NCBI RefSeq assembly: GCF_009711135.1
Contig: NZ_WMIC01000009.1
Span: 160,092 to 224,091, forward strand
Length of the DNA stretch: 64,000 nucleotides
DNA from: Flavobacterium sp. LC2016-01
Lineage (GTDB): Bacteria; Bacteroidota; Bacteroidia; Flavobacteriales; Flavobacteriaceae
Direction of reading: 5' to 3'
The translations under genes were made by a program, and so were the position numbers. Every line of letters starts with the position of its first letter. The first letter of the stretch is position 1. Shown piece after piece: positions 35,684 through 45,090 of this stretch. The notes below the pieces were generated by a model, which ran no database searches, had not been told where the DNA came from, and saw nothing but the letters and a program-made list of their open reading frames with translations.

Positions 35684-37222
35684 ATGATACTAAAGGAATT
35701 TATTACAAGTACTGGCGAAATTATACTTTATAATGGCAACCCTGATTTTGAGAAATTAGAAATCTTAGTGTCTGGTGCAGGAGATATTTGGCACAGTTCA
35801 TTTGAACAAGGATATAAAAATGCTTTTCCAGAATTAGTATATCAGACTGCTGTTTTTTTTATGTTTATTAATGATTTTGACAATCTTGATGAATGTGTAA
35901 GCTGGAGAGTCAATCCGAATCAATTTGCCGTTCGTAAATCTGTGTGGGAACAATTAAAAGGTTTTGATGACGAATATCAAAATGTTCAGCTGAAAGCTCT
36001 AGATTTTGGTTACAATGCATTGCGTAATTCTGCGGCAGTTCCACTTTATATAAAAGGGCTTTTTCAAGAAAATTTCCAAGAAAAAATTAATATAACGGCA
36101 AAAGACAGATATGTTTTTTTTCGGAAAAATTTCAAATTAGATCACTCAGTTTTTATGCTGTACAGAGAAGGATTTTGGAAATGGAAAGAATGGAATGCTT
36201 TCTTTTATGCAAAGAAAAATTTTGGATTATCAGTTAAAAAAACTGTGGTTGAACCTCGTAAATTATTGCCAATTGAAGGGCAGCCTATTGTGAGTTATAT
36301 TATTCCTACAATGATGCGCCAGGATTTTACTTTACAGCTATTACAGGATTTAGCGGTTCAAACCTATCCGCTTTCTCAAGTTGTTATTGTGGATGCTACT
36401 CCTGAAAATGCAAGAGATGAAAAGTTATATCAGGCACATGATTTTCCTTTTGAATTAATTGTAAAATGGCAGGAAACAAAAGGAAGCTGTAGAGCTCGAA
36501 ATGAAGCTATAGACTTATGTACGGGCGATTACATAGTTTTTGGTGATGACGATGTAAGGGTACTCCCAGATTTTATTGAAAATCATATAAAAGTACTGCA
36601 GACATATAAAGCCGGAGCCTGTAACGGCTTGGATATTCGAGCCGATAATCAGCAGCAAAATTTGACAGACTTGAACGAAAAGCTGGAAAGAATAAATGAA
36701 AATAGATGGAAAGCAGGAGTAAGTTCTAGTTTTAGCAATGCAAATTCATGTGTAAAAACAGAATATGTTAGAAAATTAATAGGTAATGATGTCAATTTTG
36801 ATGGAGGTTATGGAGAGGACAGTGATTTTGGATTATCATTACTCAAGTTAGGGCAGGTTGTTCTTTACAACTCTTTTTCACCTAATCTGCATTTGAAACC
36901 ACCTGTAGGAGGTTATAGATTTTGGGGCAGTCAAGCCAAGATATTAGGTAAAAAACGAAAAATTCAGCCTTGGGAATTAGATAATCCTGTGAAACTTGTT
37001 CGTCCTGTACCAAGTCCTACCGTTATGTATGGTATTGTTAAGCATTTCAAAGCACAGCAAGTATTAGAATATAAGTACAAATACTTTTTTCTTTATCTTT
37101 TTAAAGGTTCAAAAAGAGGTTTTCTATATCGATTTTTAAGGATTCCATATAAAAATCTTCAGTTTAAGAAATCACTTTTTTATGCTAAAAAATTAAATAA
37201 TTTAGGGATTAGATATAAATAA
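35684..37222 (+). CDS. Family 2 glycosyltransferase with an extra N-terminal half-domain
   Basis: At 512 residues this is much longer than its GT2 neighbours. A normal GT-A domain begins near residue 203 (VSYIIPTMMRQDFTLQLL, VIVDATPENA, SCRARNEAIDL, FGDDDVRVLPD, GEDSDFGLSLL). The first 200 residues contain NQFAVRKSVWEQLKGFDDEY and LDFGYNALRNSAAVPLYI, which look like the acceptor half of a second GT2 domain without its nucleotide-binding half. This may be a decayed bidomain enzyme or a regulatory domain. Substrate unknown. Confidence 0.8.
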   Translation: MILKEFITSTGEIILYNGNPDFEKLEILVSGAGDIWHSSFEQGYKNAFPELVYQTAVFFMFINDFDNLDECVSWRVNPNQFAVRKSVWEQLKGFDDEYQNVQLKALDFGYNALRNSAAVPLYIKGLFQENFQEKINITAKDRYVFFRKNFKLDHSVFMLYREGFWKWKEWNAFFYAKKNFGLSVKKTVVEPRKLLPIEGQPIVSYIIPTMMRQDFTLQLLQDLAVQTYPLSQVVIVDATPENARDEKLYQAHDFPFELIVKWQETKGSCRARNEAIDLCTGDYIVFGDDDVRVLPDFIENHIKVLQTYKAGACNGLDIRADNQQQNLTDLNEKLERINENRWKAGVSSSFSNANSCVKTEYVRKLIGNDVNFDGGYGEDSDFGLSLLKLGQVVLYNSFSPNLHLKPPVGGYRFWGSQAKILGKKRKIQPWELDNPVKLVRPVPSPTVMYGIVKHFKAQQVLEYKYKYFFLYLFKGSKRGFLYRFLRIPYKNLQFKKSLFYAKKLNNLGIRYK

Positions 37223-37224
37223 AC

Positions 37225-38226
37225 ATGAAATTCTCTCTAATTATTTGTACCTACATGCGTCCTGAACCATTGCTGAAATTATTGCAATCGATTCAAATTC
37301 AATCTTTTTATCCAGATGAAATTTTAATTATTGATGGATCTTTAAACAATGAAACCCAAAATATTTTAGAGAAGAACCAATTCACAGGTTTGAAATATTT
37401 TTTGGTTGATAATGCTAATCGAGGCCTCACAAAACAACGGAATTTTGGAATCAAGAATGTAAATCAGAGTAGTGAAATTGTTTGTTTTCTAGACGATGAT
37501 ACCGTTTTAGAAATAGATTATTTTGAGAAAATTATCGAAACTTATAAAATATTTCCCGATGCTCTGGGAGTAGGAGGTTATATCTGCAATGAAGTAAAAT
37601 GGGAGAAAACTTCGGAGCATTATATTCCGGAAATTAATGAGTTTTATTATGATGGATGGAAACGAAAAGACGGAAGCCGATTTGTTCTTCGAAAAAAACT
37701 TAATTTAGACAGTAATTGTCCTCCTGGTTTTTTACCCAATTTTTCACATGGTCGAAGCGTTGGTTTTTTACCTCCTAGCAATAAAATATACAAGGTTGAG
37801 CAATTAATGGGAGGTGTTTCATCCTTTAGAAAATCTGTTTTTGACAGGCTTTCTTTTTCAACTTATTTTGAGGGCTATGGTCTTTATGAAGATGCAGATT
37901 TTACGATAAGGGTTTCAAAAATTGGGAATTTATATTTAAATACAGCAGCAAAGTTAGATCATTTTCATGCGATATCAGGGCGTCCAAATCAATACAAATA
38001 TGGAAAAATGGTCGTTCGAAATGGCTGGTATGTCTGGAGAGTGAAAAATCCAGATCCAAGTTTCAAAGATCATTTTAAATGGAACGTAATAACTATTTTG
38101 CTGACAATAATAAGATTTAGTAATGCATGTAAAGGCAACAAGAAAAAAGAAGCTTTTACAGAAGCAATTGGAAGAACAATAGGTTGGTGGAGTTTATTAT
38201 TCAATAAACCAATAATTGAAAAATGA
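37225..38226 (+). CDS. Family 2 glycosyltransferase
   Basis: A 333-residue GT-A enzyme starting two bases after the previous stop. FSLIICTYMRPEPLLKLL, ILIIDGSLNNET, LTKQRNFGI, CFLDDDTVLEIDYF and YEDADFTIRVS are the nucleotide, metal and catalytic motifs. The tail from residue 290 is hydrophobic and may touch the membrane. Confidence 0.87.
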   Translation: MKFSLIICTYMRPEPLLKLLQSIQIQSFYPDEILIIDGSLNNETQNILEKNQFTGLKYFLVDNANRGLTKQRNFGIKNVNQSSEIVCFLDDDTVLEIDYFEKIIETYKIFPDALGVGGYICNEVKWEKTSEHYIPEINEFYYDGWKRKDGSRFVLRKKLNLDSNCPPGFLPNFSHGRSVGFLPPSNKIYKVEQLMGGVSSFRKSVFDRLSFSTYFEGYGLYEDADFTIRVSKIGNLYLNTAAKLDHFHAISGRPNQYKYGKMVVRNGWYVWRVKNPDPSFKDHFKWNVITILLTIIRFSNACKGNKKKEAFTEAIGRTIGWWSLLFNKPIIEK

Positions 38227-38331
38227 AAATAGAAGAAGAAATATGTAAAAATATTCTACTATTTTTTTTTTAAAATCTAATATATCTTCGAGTGGAAACT
38301 CATAAAAAATGTTCAAAAAAAAGATAATTCA

Positions 38332-38886
38332 ATGAATGTATTTCAGTTAATAGCTTCAGATTATAAAAAATATCAGAAATATGGAGGACATTTTTTCAGC
38401 ATCATTTTTCTGACGCAAGGTTTCTGGGCTATATTTCAATATAGAATTGCACATTTGATTCATAAAAAAATAACCTGGAAGCTTTTTAGATTTCCACTGT
38501 TGGCTTTTGTTTTATTGTGGCAAAAAAATATTGAAATTTTTACTGGGATTTCAATTCCCTATGCTGCAAGAATAGGCCATTCTTTTTATATTGGTCATTT
38601 TGGAGGAATTATTATAAATTCTAATGTTATAATTGGTGATAATTGCAATATTTCACAAGGAGTAACGATTGGAGTTTCTGGAACTGATGAAAATAGGGGA
38701 ACTCCTGTTTTAGGTAATGAAGTATATATTGGCGCTAATTCAGTCATTGCAGGTAAAATTACTTTAGGAAATAATGTTGTGGTAGGAGCATGTTCGATGG
38801 TAAAAGATTCGTTTTCTGATAATTCAGTTGTCTTAGGAGTTCCGGCAGTATTAATTTCCCAAAAAGGTTCAAAAGGTTATATTTAA
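38332..38886 (+). CDS. Serine-acetyltransferase-like hexapeptide acetyltransferase
   Basis: A 184-residue CysE-like protein: a hydrophobic helical N-terminus (FWAIFQYRIAHLI), then the beta-helix with GHSFYIGHFGGIIINS (catalytic-type His), ISQGVTIGVSG and the closing SVVLGVPAVLIS. A 105-base AT-rich spacer precedes it, with a near match to the -7 element (TATCTTCG, 38283-38290), so it may start a new transcript. Its place among glycosyltransferases favours a role in sugar acetylation. Confidence 0.82.
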   Translation: MNVFQLIASDYKKYQKYGGHFFSIIFLTQGFWAIFQYRIAHLIHKKITWKLFRFPLLAFVLLWQKNIEIFTGISIPYAARIGHSFYIGHFGGIIINSNVIIGDNCNISQGVTIGVSGTDENRGTPVLGNEVYIGANSVIAGKITLGNNVVVGACSMVKDSFSDNSVVLGVPAVLISQKGSKGYI

Positions 38887-39995
38887 TGAAATTATTAGTT
38901 GTTACAAACGCTCCCATTATTTATAAAACTGATAAAGCTTTTGCGTATAGTCCATACGTTAAAGAATTAATGGTTTGGGAAAAATATGCAGATATTGTTT
39001 TTTGTTGTCCAGTTTGGAAAAATGATCAAGGTCTTCTTATTAGTGAAATGCCTTTTAATATTAGCAAGCATTATAAGTTGTTTGATACTAATCTTAAATC
39101 ATTTAAAGAGATAGTAAAAGCTTTTTTTTTAAGTTTTTGCAACTTTTTTATGCTGCTTAAAGCAATGAATAATGCAGACCATATTCATTTGCGTTGTCCA
39201 GGAAATATTGGTTTACTAGGATGTATAGCACAAGTTTTTTTTCCAAATAAAAAGAAGACGGCCAAATATGCTGGCAATTGGGACCCTAAAAGCAAACAGC
39301 CTTTATCATATCGTTTGCAAAAATGGATTCTTAGCAATTCTTTTTTAACTCGTAATATTCAAGTTTTGGTTTATGGAGACTGGAAAAACCAATCCAGAAA
39401 CATAAAACCATTTTTTACAGCAACATATTCCGAAACAGAGAAAGAAATTGTTTCAAAAAATAATTTAAATCTCAAGGCCGAATTTATTTTTGTTGGCAGT
39501 TTGGTTTCTGGAAAAAATCCTCTTTATGTTATAAAGTTAGTTCAAGAGTTGATGAAAAAGGGAGTAAAAGCTAATTTGAATTTATATGGAAATGGCTCAG
39601 AAAAGAATAATTTAGAAATTTATATTAAAGAAAATAAATTAGAAGACTATATTATTTTGCACGGAAATCAAAATAAAGAGACAGTAAAAAAAGCATATCA
39701 AAAAAGCCATTTTGTAATACTGCCATCAAAAAGTGAAGGCTGGCCAAAAGCAATTGCTGAAGGAATGTTTTGGGGATGTGTTCCTATTGCTACTAAAGTT
39801 TCGTGTGTGCCATTTATGCTTGACTATGGAAATAGGGGTGTTTTATTAGAGATGAATTTAGAAAAAGATTTGCACCAGCTAGATTGTCTTTTTAAAAACA
39901 ATGAGGCTTTTGAGTTTAAAAGTAAATTGGCCCAAGAATGGTCTCAAACTTATACGACTGATTTTTTTGAGAATGAAATTAAAAATTTACTGTAA
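38886..39995 (+). CDS. Family 4 glycosyltransferase
   Basis: A 369-residue GT-B enzyme overlapping the acetyltransferase stop by one base. It has KLLVVTNAPIIYKTD, YAGNWDPKSKQPLSYRLQ, FIFVGSLVSGKNPLYVIK, NLYGNGSEKNNLE and SKSEGWPKAIAEGMFWGCVP, with EX7E. Donor unknown. Confidence 0.86.
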   Translation: MKLLVVTNAPIIYKTDKAFAYSPYVKELMVWEKYADIVFCCPVWKNDQGLLISEMPFNISKHYKLFDTNLKSFKEIVKAFFLSFCNFFMLLKAMNNADHIHLRCPGNIGLLGCIAQVFFPNKKKTAKYAGNWDPKSKQPLSYRLQKWILSNSFLTRNIQVLVYGDWKNQSRNIKPFFTATYSETEKEIVSKNNLNLKAEFIFVGSLVSGKNPLYVIKLVQELMKKGVKANLNLYGNGSEKNNLEIYIKENKLEDYIILHGNQNKETVKKAYQKSHFVILPSKSEGWPKAIAEGMFWGCVPIATKVSCVPFMLDYGNRGVLLEMNLEKDLHQLDCLFKNNEAFEFKSKLAQEWSQTYTTDFFENEIKNLL

Positions 39996-39998
39996 ATA

Positions 39999-41099
39999 AT
40001 GAGGATTGTACAAATAATTGATTCTTTAGAAGCTGGCGGAGCGGAGCGCATGGCAGTCAATTATGCTAATGCACTGTCAAAAGAAATTGAATTCTCCGGT
40101 TTAATTGCAACCAGAAGAGAAGGTTTACTGTTAAACCAAATTGATGAAAAAGTCACTTACTTATTTTTAAACAAGAAAAAAAGAATAGATTTTAAAGCTG
40201 TTTTTGCAGTAAGAGCATATATAAAAAAACATGCAATCGATGTTATTCACGCACATAGTTCTTCATTTTTTTTAGCCGTTCTGGTTAAATGTATTTTTCC
40301 TAAAATAAAAATTGTTTGGCATGATCATTATGGTATTTCGCAGAATCTGGCTGAACGAAAAAACATAGGATTAAAAATAGGCTCATTGTTTTTTGAAGGA
40401 AGCATTGCGGTTAATTCGGCTTTGAAAAATTGGGCAGAATCCTATTTAAAGATCAAAAATGTTGTCTATTTTCCTAATTTTATTGATGAGATTGTTGATT
40501 CACAAAAAGGATCTTTGCTAAAAGGAAATGATAATAAAAGAATTATCTGTGTTGCCAATCTGCGCCCACAAAAAAATCATGAACTATTAATTAAAGCCGC
40601 ACACTTAATTAAACAAAAATATCCAGATTGGACTTTTCATTTTTTTGGAAAAGATTTCCATGACAGTCATTCTGAAAAGATTAAAAATTTAATTGCAGAA
40701 TTAAAATTAGAAGAATCTGTTTTTCTTTACGGGACTGTTAATAATGTAGGTTCTGTATTAAAACAGTCTGAAATAGCAGTTTTGCCATCTTTATCAGAAG
40801 GTCTTCCACTAGCGATTTTAGAATACGGATTGTATAAAAAAGCTGTTGTAGCTACAAATGTTGGTCAGATTTCGGAAATTATTTCTTCAGATAAAGAAGG
40901 CTTTTTAGTTGATTCAAATGATTTAGGTCAATTTACACAGTCAATTCTTAGATTAATTGAGAATGAAAATGAGCGTGTTCAAAAGGGGCTCTCATTACAC
41001 CATATTGTTGAGTCAAAATATTCTCAGAAATCAATTCTCAAAGATTATTTACAATGGTTAAATTCTTTGACTAATTTTGCTCCCGAAATTCCAGTTTAA
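39999..41099 (+). CDS. Family 4 glycosyltransferase
   Basis: A 366-residue GT-B enzyme with a textbook start, RIVQIIDSLEAGGAERMAV, then HAHSSSFFLAVL, VWHDHYGIS, VANLRPQKNHELLIKAA, FFGKDFHDSHSEKI and LPSLSEGLPLAILEYGLYKK (EX7E). It begins three bases after the previous stop. Confidence 0.88.
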   Translation: MRIVQIIDSLEAGGAERMAVNYANALSKEIEFSGLIATRREGLLLNQIDEKVTYLFLNKKKRIDFKAVFAVRAYIKKHAIDVIHAHSSSFFLAVLVKCIFPKIKIVWHDHYGISQNLAERKNIGLKIGSLFFEGSIAVNSALKNWAESYLKIKNVVYFPNFIDEIVDSQKGSLLKGNDNKRIICVANLRPQKNHELLIKAAHLIKQKYPDWTFHFFGKDFHDSHSEKIKNLIAELKLEESVFLYGTVNNVGSVLKQSEIAVLPSLSEGLPLAILEYGLYKKAVVATNVGQISEIISSDKEGFLVDSNDLGQFTQSILRLIENENERVQKGLSLHHIVESKYSQKSILKDYLQWLNSLTNFAPEIPV

Positions 41100-41108
41100 A
41101 TATTTTTA

Positions 41109-42446
41109 ATGAAAAATAAAACCATCACATATAATTATCTTATTTTATTTCATTTCCTTATTGCTCTGGCAGTTTTTGTTTTGCCAGTTCTCTCGAAACT
41201 TTATGCGCTTATAATTCCAATAGCTGGAATTTATTTGGTAAACAAAACAAAAAACCGAAATAATGAAGTATTGCTGGTGTGTGCATATTTGGTGGGTGTA
41301 GAAGTTTTTTTGCGTATGACAGGAGGGAATTTTAATAATGAATATGTAAAATTTAATCTTGTTTTTTTCATGTTCTTAGGCATGATTTATAGTAGTTTTT
41401 CACCATCTTCTTTTATTTATTGGTTTTTCTTGATTTTACTTATTCCTTGTATTTTGATTACAGCTTCAGTAGATCAAATTAATATTGATGTTAAAAAACT
41501 ATTATTTTTTAATCTTTCTGGACCAGTTTGCTTAGGAGTTTGTTCTATATATATGTACTCTAGGCGAATTCAATTTTCTCAATTGCAGAATATTCTTTCT
41601 GTAATGGGATTGCCGATTTTGACTACGACAGTTTATTTATTTTTATACACACCGAGTGTGAGAGATGTAGTAACAAGCACAGGTTCTAATTTTGAAACAT
41701 CGGGAGGATTTGGACCAAATCAGGTATCGACAATTTTAGGTTTGGGAATTTTTATTTTTTTTACGCAGCTTGTGTTGTCTTCCAAATCAATAAAAGATAT
41801 TATTTTGAATGGATTCATACTGGCTTTTATTAGTTATCGAGGAGTTGTAACTTTTTCTAGAGGCGGGGTTATAACTGGAGTTGTCATGATTGTTTGTCTT
41901 CTGTTTTTTTTGTATCAATTTTCAAATGCAAAAGGGAAGACAAAATTTGGTTTAGTACTTATCTTAACAAGTTTAATGGGTGTTGGAGTTTGGACTTATA
42001 GTTCTATTCAAACAAGAGGGCTTATTGATAAGCGTTATGCAAATAAAGATGCCTTAGGTCGAGTGAAAAAGAGCAATTTAAGCGGAAGAGAAGAAATTAT
42101 GGATACCGAAATTAAATTCTTTTTAGATAATCCTATTATGGGAATTGGTGCCGGAATGGGAAAAGAGCTTAGAAAAGAATCTGGTGATGTAATTGCCTCA
42201 CACAATGAAATTACTCGAATGCTGGCAGAACATGGTATGTTTGGTGTTTTCGGGCTCTTGATATTATTTATCACACCATTAATTCTTTTTATTAATAACA
42301 GACAACATCTTTATTGTTTATCTTTTTATCTCTTTTGGCTGTTAACGATAAATCACGCGGCAATGAGAATCGCAGCACCTGCATTTGTTTACGCTTTGGC
42401 ATTGCTTTCTGTTAGAATTACAATGCCGGAAAAAGCTGAAAAGTAA
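41109..42446 (+). CDS. O-antigen ligase/polymerase-like membrane protein (Wzy/WaaL family)
   Basis: A 445-residue inner-membrane protein with about eleven hydrophobic segments. The periplasmic loop ends in NPIMGIGAGMGKELRKES and SHNEITRMLAEHGMFGVFGL, the conserved Wzy_C pattern with the key His. WaaL ligase and Wzy polymerase cannot be separated by eye. Because export here seems to be by Wzm/Wzt, in which chains are completed in the cytoplasm, a ligase that moves the glycan to lipid A-core is the better guess. Confidence 0.82.
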   Translation: MKNKTITYNYLILFHFLIALAVFVLPVLSKLYALIIPIAGIYLVNKTKNRNNEVLLVCAYLVGVEVFLRMTGGNFNNEYVKFNLVFFMFLGMIYSSFSPSSFIYWFFLILLIPCILITASVDQINIDVKKLLFFNLSGPVCLGVCSIYMYSRRIQFSQLQNILSVMGLPILTTTVYLFLYTPSVRDVVTSTGSNFETSGGFGPNQVSTILGLGIFIFFTQLVLSSKSIKDIILNGFILAFISYRGVVTFSRGGVITGVVMIVCLLFFLYQFSNAKGKTKFGLVLILTSLMGVGVWTYSSIQTRGLIDKRYANKDALGRVKKSNLSGREEIMDTEIKFFLDNPIMGIGAGMGKELRKESGDVIASHNEITRMLAEHGMFGVFGLLILFITPLILFINNRQHLYCLSFYLFWLLTINHAAMRIAAPAFVYALALLSVRITMPEKAEK

Positions 42447-42472
42447 GATAGTTAATTATAATTTTTTTATAA

Positions 42473-42480
42473 TACATTTG
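42473..42480 (+). promoter_or_regulatory. Bacteroidota -7 promoter element before the sugar transferase gene
   Basis: TACATTTG matches TAnnTTTG and would start a transcript near 42487, 36 bases before ATG 42523. The -33 region upstream is only T-rich. The open frame continues back to 42385 inside the previous gene; this element supports the later start. Confidence 0.5.
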
Positions 42481-42522
42481 TGTCGAAGAAAAAGTCCCCA
42501 AACTTTAAAACTTACGACTATT

Positions 42523-43911
42523 ATGACTACTAAAAAAATGCATTTCGAGATTTCGGAAAGGAAAATACTATTGCATATTTTTGACGCCGCTTTTATTTTT
42601 GCCGGTTTATATGTATTACATTTTTTATTTGATAACCGCTACTATGTATTAGATTGGGATTATTTTTATAGACCAATTTTGCTTATTTCTTATATTATTA
42701 TTTTTGGAGTAATTTTCGAAATGTATAACCTTCAGGTTGCAGGTAATCAATTTCAAATACTACGAAGCGTTATTCTTGCTGTTACTGCAGCAATGATACT
42801 TTACTTATTTACCCCTATTTTATCGCCTGAGCTTCCAAAAAAACGTCTCGTTATTTTGGTTTTTTATTTCTCTATTCTTGGCTCTTTATTGGTTTGGCGA
42901 TTTTTTTATGCTGTTTTTCTGGCCTCGCATCGGTTTTCTCAAAATGTTGTTTTGATATGTGATCAAGACCAGGTGGAGGAATTGGTTATGGGCCTTGAAA
43001 ATGTTGATCCGCATTATACCATAATTGGTTTTGTTAATTCAGATTCAGTTTCTGATCAAAGCAACGAGTTTAATTATGTGAAAGAGATTAAGAAACAGGA
43101 TTTAGAGGATTTTGTAATTCATCATAACGTTTCTGAAATTGTCATCGCAACTCAAAAAACGGACGGAATCACAGCTGATTTATATCAGCAACTACTTCAC
43201 TTATTAGAATCCGGCAATATTATAAAAGAATATACTAAGGTTTATGAAAATAAAACACAGCGAATTCCAGTTCATTATATTGAACGTGATTTTTATCGTT
43301 TTTTTCCATTCAGCCGCAGTAACAGCAATAAATTATATCTGATTTTAACTCGCTTGATAGAGTTTGTTCTGTCTTTTATTGGTTTGGCTTTTTGTATCCT
43401 TTTTATACCACTGATTTTAATTGGAAATCTTATCGCAAATAAAGGCAGTTTATTTTACACGCAGGAACGCGTTGGAAAAAACGGTGTTATCTTTAAAATT
43501 TATAAGTTCAGGACAATGATTGAAAATAATGATGTCAATGGTCCGTTTGCGCAGTCAAATGATAAAAGAATAACTCCGTTTGGAAAATTTATGCGTAAAT
43601 CGAGATTAGATGAACTGCCACAGTTTTTTAATATTTTAATGGGAGATATGGGAGTAATTGGACCTAGACCTGAGCGTCCTTTTTTTGTTTCTGAAATAGC
43701 AAGAGTAATGCCTTTTTATGAAACACGACATGTTATAAAACCAGGTTTGACTGGCTGGGCTCAGGTAAATTATTCTTATGGAGAATCTATTGATGAAAGT
43801 CTGATAAAACTTCAATATGATTTATACTACATCAAACATCGCAGTATCTTTTTGGATTTAAGTATAACTTTTAAAACGATTACAACTGTTTTATTTTATC
43901 GCGGACAATAA
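42523..43911 (+). CDS. Polyprenyl-phosphate sugar-1-phosphate transferase (WcaJ/WbaP type), initiates chain synthesis
   Basis: A 462-residue membrane enzyme from ATG 42523. Four N-terminal membrane segments, a Rossmann-like central domain (VVLICDQDQVEELV) and another membrane segment lead to the catalytic C-terminal domain: YTQERVGKNGVIFKIYKFR, SRLDELPQFFNIL, MGVIGPRPERPFF and IKPGLTGWAQVNY. The family attaches the first sugar phosphate to undecaprenyl phosphate. It ends the plus-strand locus, two bases from a convergent gene, with no terminator visible between them. Confidence 0.93.
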   Translation: MTTKKMHFEISERKILLHIFDAAFIFAGLYVLHFLFDNRYYVLDWDYFYRPILLISYIIIFGVIFEMYNLQVAGNQFQILRSVILAVTAAMILYLFTPILSPELPKKRLVILVFYFSILGSLLVWRFFYAVFLASHRFSQNVVLICDQDQVEELVMGLENVDPHYTIIGFVNSDSVSDQSNEFNYVKEIKKQDLEDFVIHHNVSEIVIATQKTDGITADLYQQLLHLLESGNIIKEYTKVYENKTQRIPVHYIERDFYRFFPFSRSNSNKLYLILTRLIEFVLSFIGLAFCILFIPLILIGNLIANKGSLFYTQERVGKNGVIFKIYKFRTMIENNDVNGPFAQSNDKRITPFGKFMRKSRLDELPQFFNILMGDMGVIGPRPERPFFVSEIARVMPFYETRHVIKPGLTGWAQVNYSYGESIDESLIKLQYDLYYIKHRSIFLDLSITFKTITTVLFYRGQ

Positions 43912-43913
43912 TT

Positions 43914-45050
43914 TTAGATAATTATCGGAATGCGTTTTTTGTTTTTGATTGCAAGTCTTGCCAAGACAAATCCGCTGGTAATGATCATTGGCAAAACAAT
44001 AAAAAAGTGCGCTTTATTGATTAGGAAAAGTGTGTACATCAATAAGAATAGTAAATGTAAAACCGCAAATCGATAGGTCCATCTTTTATTTTTTAATATT
44101 GATAAAACAATCAGAATCAATAACAGCGGACTAAATAATAATACGTTGTAATTCATCGCCAATTCGTGATGAGAAGAATAAAATCCAACCACAACAAAAA
44201 AGATTCCCATTAGAGATAAAATGAAAAGATAGATTTTATCTGCGATTTTATTTTGTGCCAATACAATAAAGCCAAGTATAAATAGATAAGTATAAACATT
44301 ATTCCACCATGAAGTTGGTGTTTCTTTTTCAAAACTTAAAAGTGTTTGACTTTCTTTTGCCAGAGGATGATTTTGAAAAGTAGTTTTCGCTAAACTGTTT
44401 TTCAATTCAAAAGGCAAAAATATTTTTGTGCCTAATTGATCGACTTTGGTTCCAAAAATAATACTGGTTCCTAATTTATCATAAAAATGACCATCAAAAT
44501 ACGGGAATAAAATAGAGCGATACGTAATATTCGTGTCGCCTTTTTTTGTAATTATATTTCCATTTAACGTTTTATTGATAATATCAACAACCATCGAAGT
44601 ACAGTTTTTATCAATAAATTTATAGGTATAATAACGATCTTCAGATAATAATGTCGCGTTTAAATTATCAAAAAGCTTTTGTTTTAAATCTTGTGAAATA
44701 ATCAATTCCTGTTCAAAAACACTTCTTTTTTCATAATTGTATTCATTCATGAAATCAATAAATGGATGAACCACTACAAAATACTGCAAATCACCTTTTG
44801 CAAATTTGGCTACAAAATTTGGCGTTGTAAAATCAAAAGCACCGTAATTGTAAACCAAATCAATATTGTTTGCAGGATCTGCAACACGAATTGCAGTATG
44901 ACCAAAATAGGAGTAAGTTTCGTTTCCTAATCCGCAAGTGATAACGCTGATTTTAGCATCTTTTGATAGAGGTAAATTTTGGCTGAAACCAATAAAATTC
45001 AATAACAATAGTAAACAAAAAAGTGTTTTTTTGAAAATGACATTTTTCAT
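43914..45050 (-). CDS. DUF4105 (Lnb N-terminal periplasmic domain) membrane protein
   Basis: A 378-residue protein with a signal peptide (cleavage near GFSQN), a periplasmic domain and about five C-terminal membrane segments. CGLGNETYSYFGHTAIRV, LVYNYGAFDFTTPNF and FIDKNCTSMVVDII are the conserved parts of DUF4105, which has the look of a cysteine-peptidase-like fold (His and Cys). The function is not known. It follows the PorV-family gene by 40 bases and is probably cotranscribed with it. Confidence 0.85.
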   Translation of the reverse strand: MKNVIFKKTLFCLLLLLNFIGFSQNLPLSKDAKISVITCGLGNETYSYFGHTAIRVADPANNIDLVYNYGAFDFTTPNFVAKFAKGDLQYFVVVHPFIDFMNEYNYEKRSVFEQELIISQDLKQKLFDNLNATLLSEDRYYTYKFIDKNCTSMVVDIINKTLNGNIITKKGDTNITYRSILFPYFDGHFYDKLGTSIIFGTKVDQLGTKIFLPFELKNSLAKTTFQNHPLAKESQTLLSFEKETPTSWWNNVYTYLFILGFIVLAQNKIADKIYLFILSLMGIFFVVVGFYSSHHELAMNYNVLLFSPLLLILIVLSILKNKRWTYRFAVLHLLFLLMYTLFLINKAHFFIVLPMIITSGFVLARLAIKNKKRIPIII

Positions 45051-45090
45051 AATTTAAAATTTTTAAGAATTTTTAATGGTTTTGTAAATA

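Noticed and set aside
42385..42522. 46-residue N-terminal extension of the sugar transferase
   Set aside because: It lies inside the preceding gene and before a promoter element; the family starts near ATG 42523.
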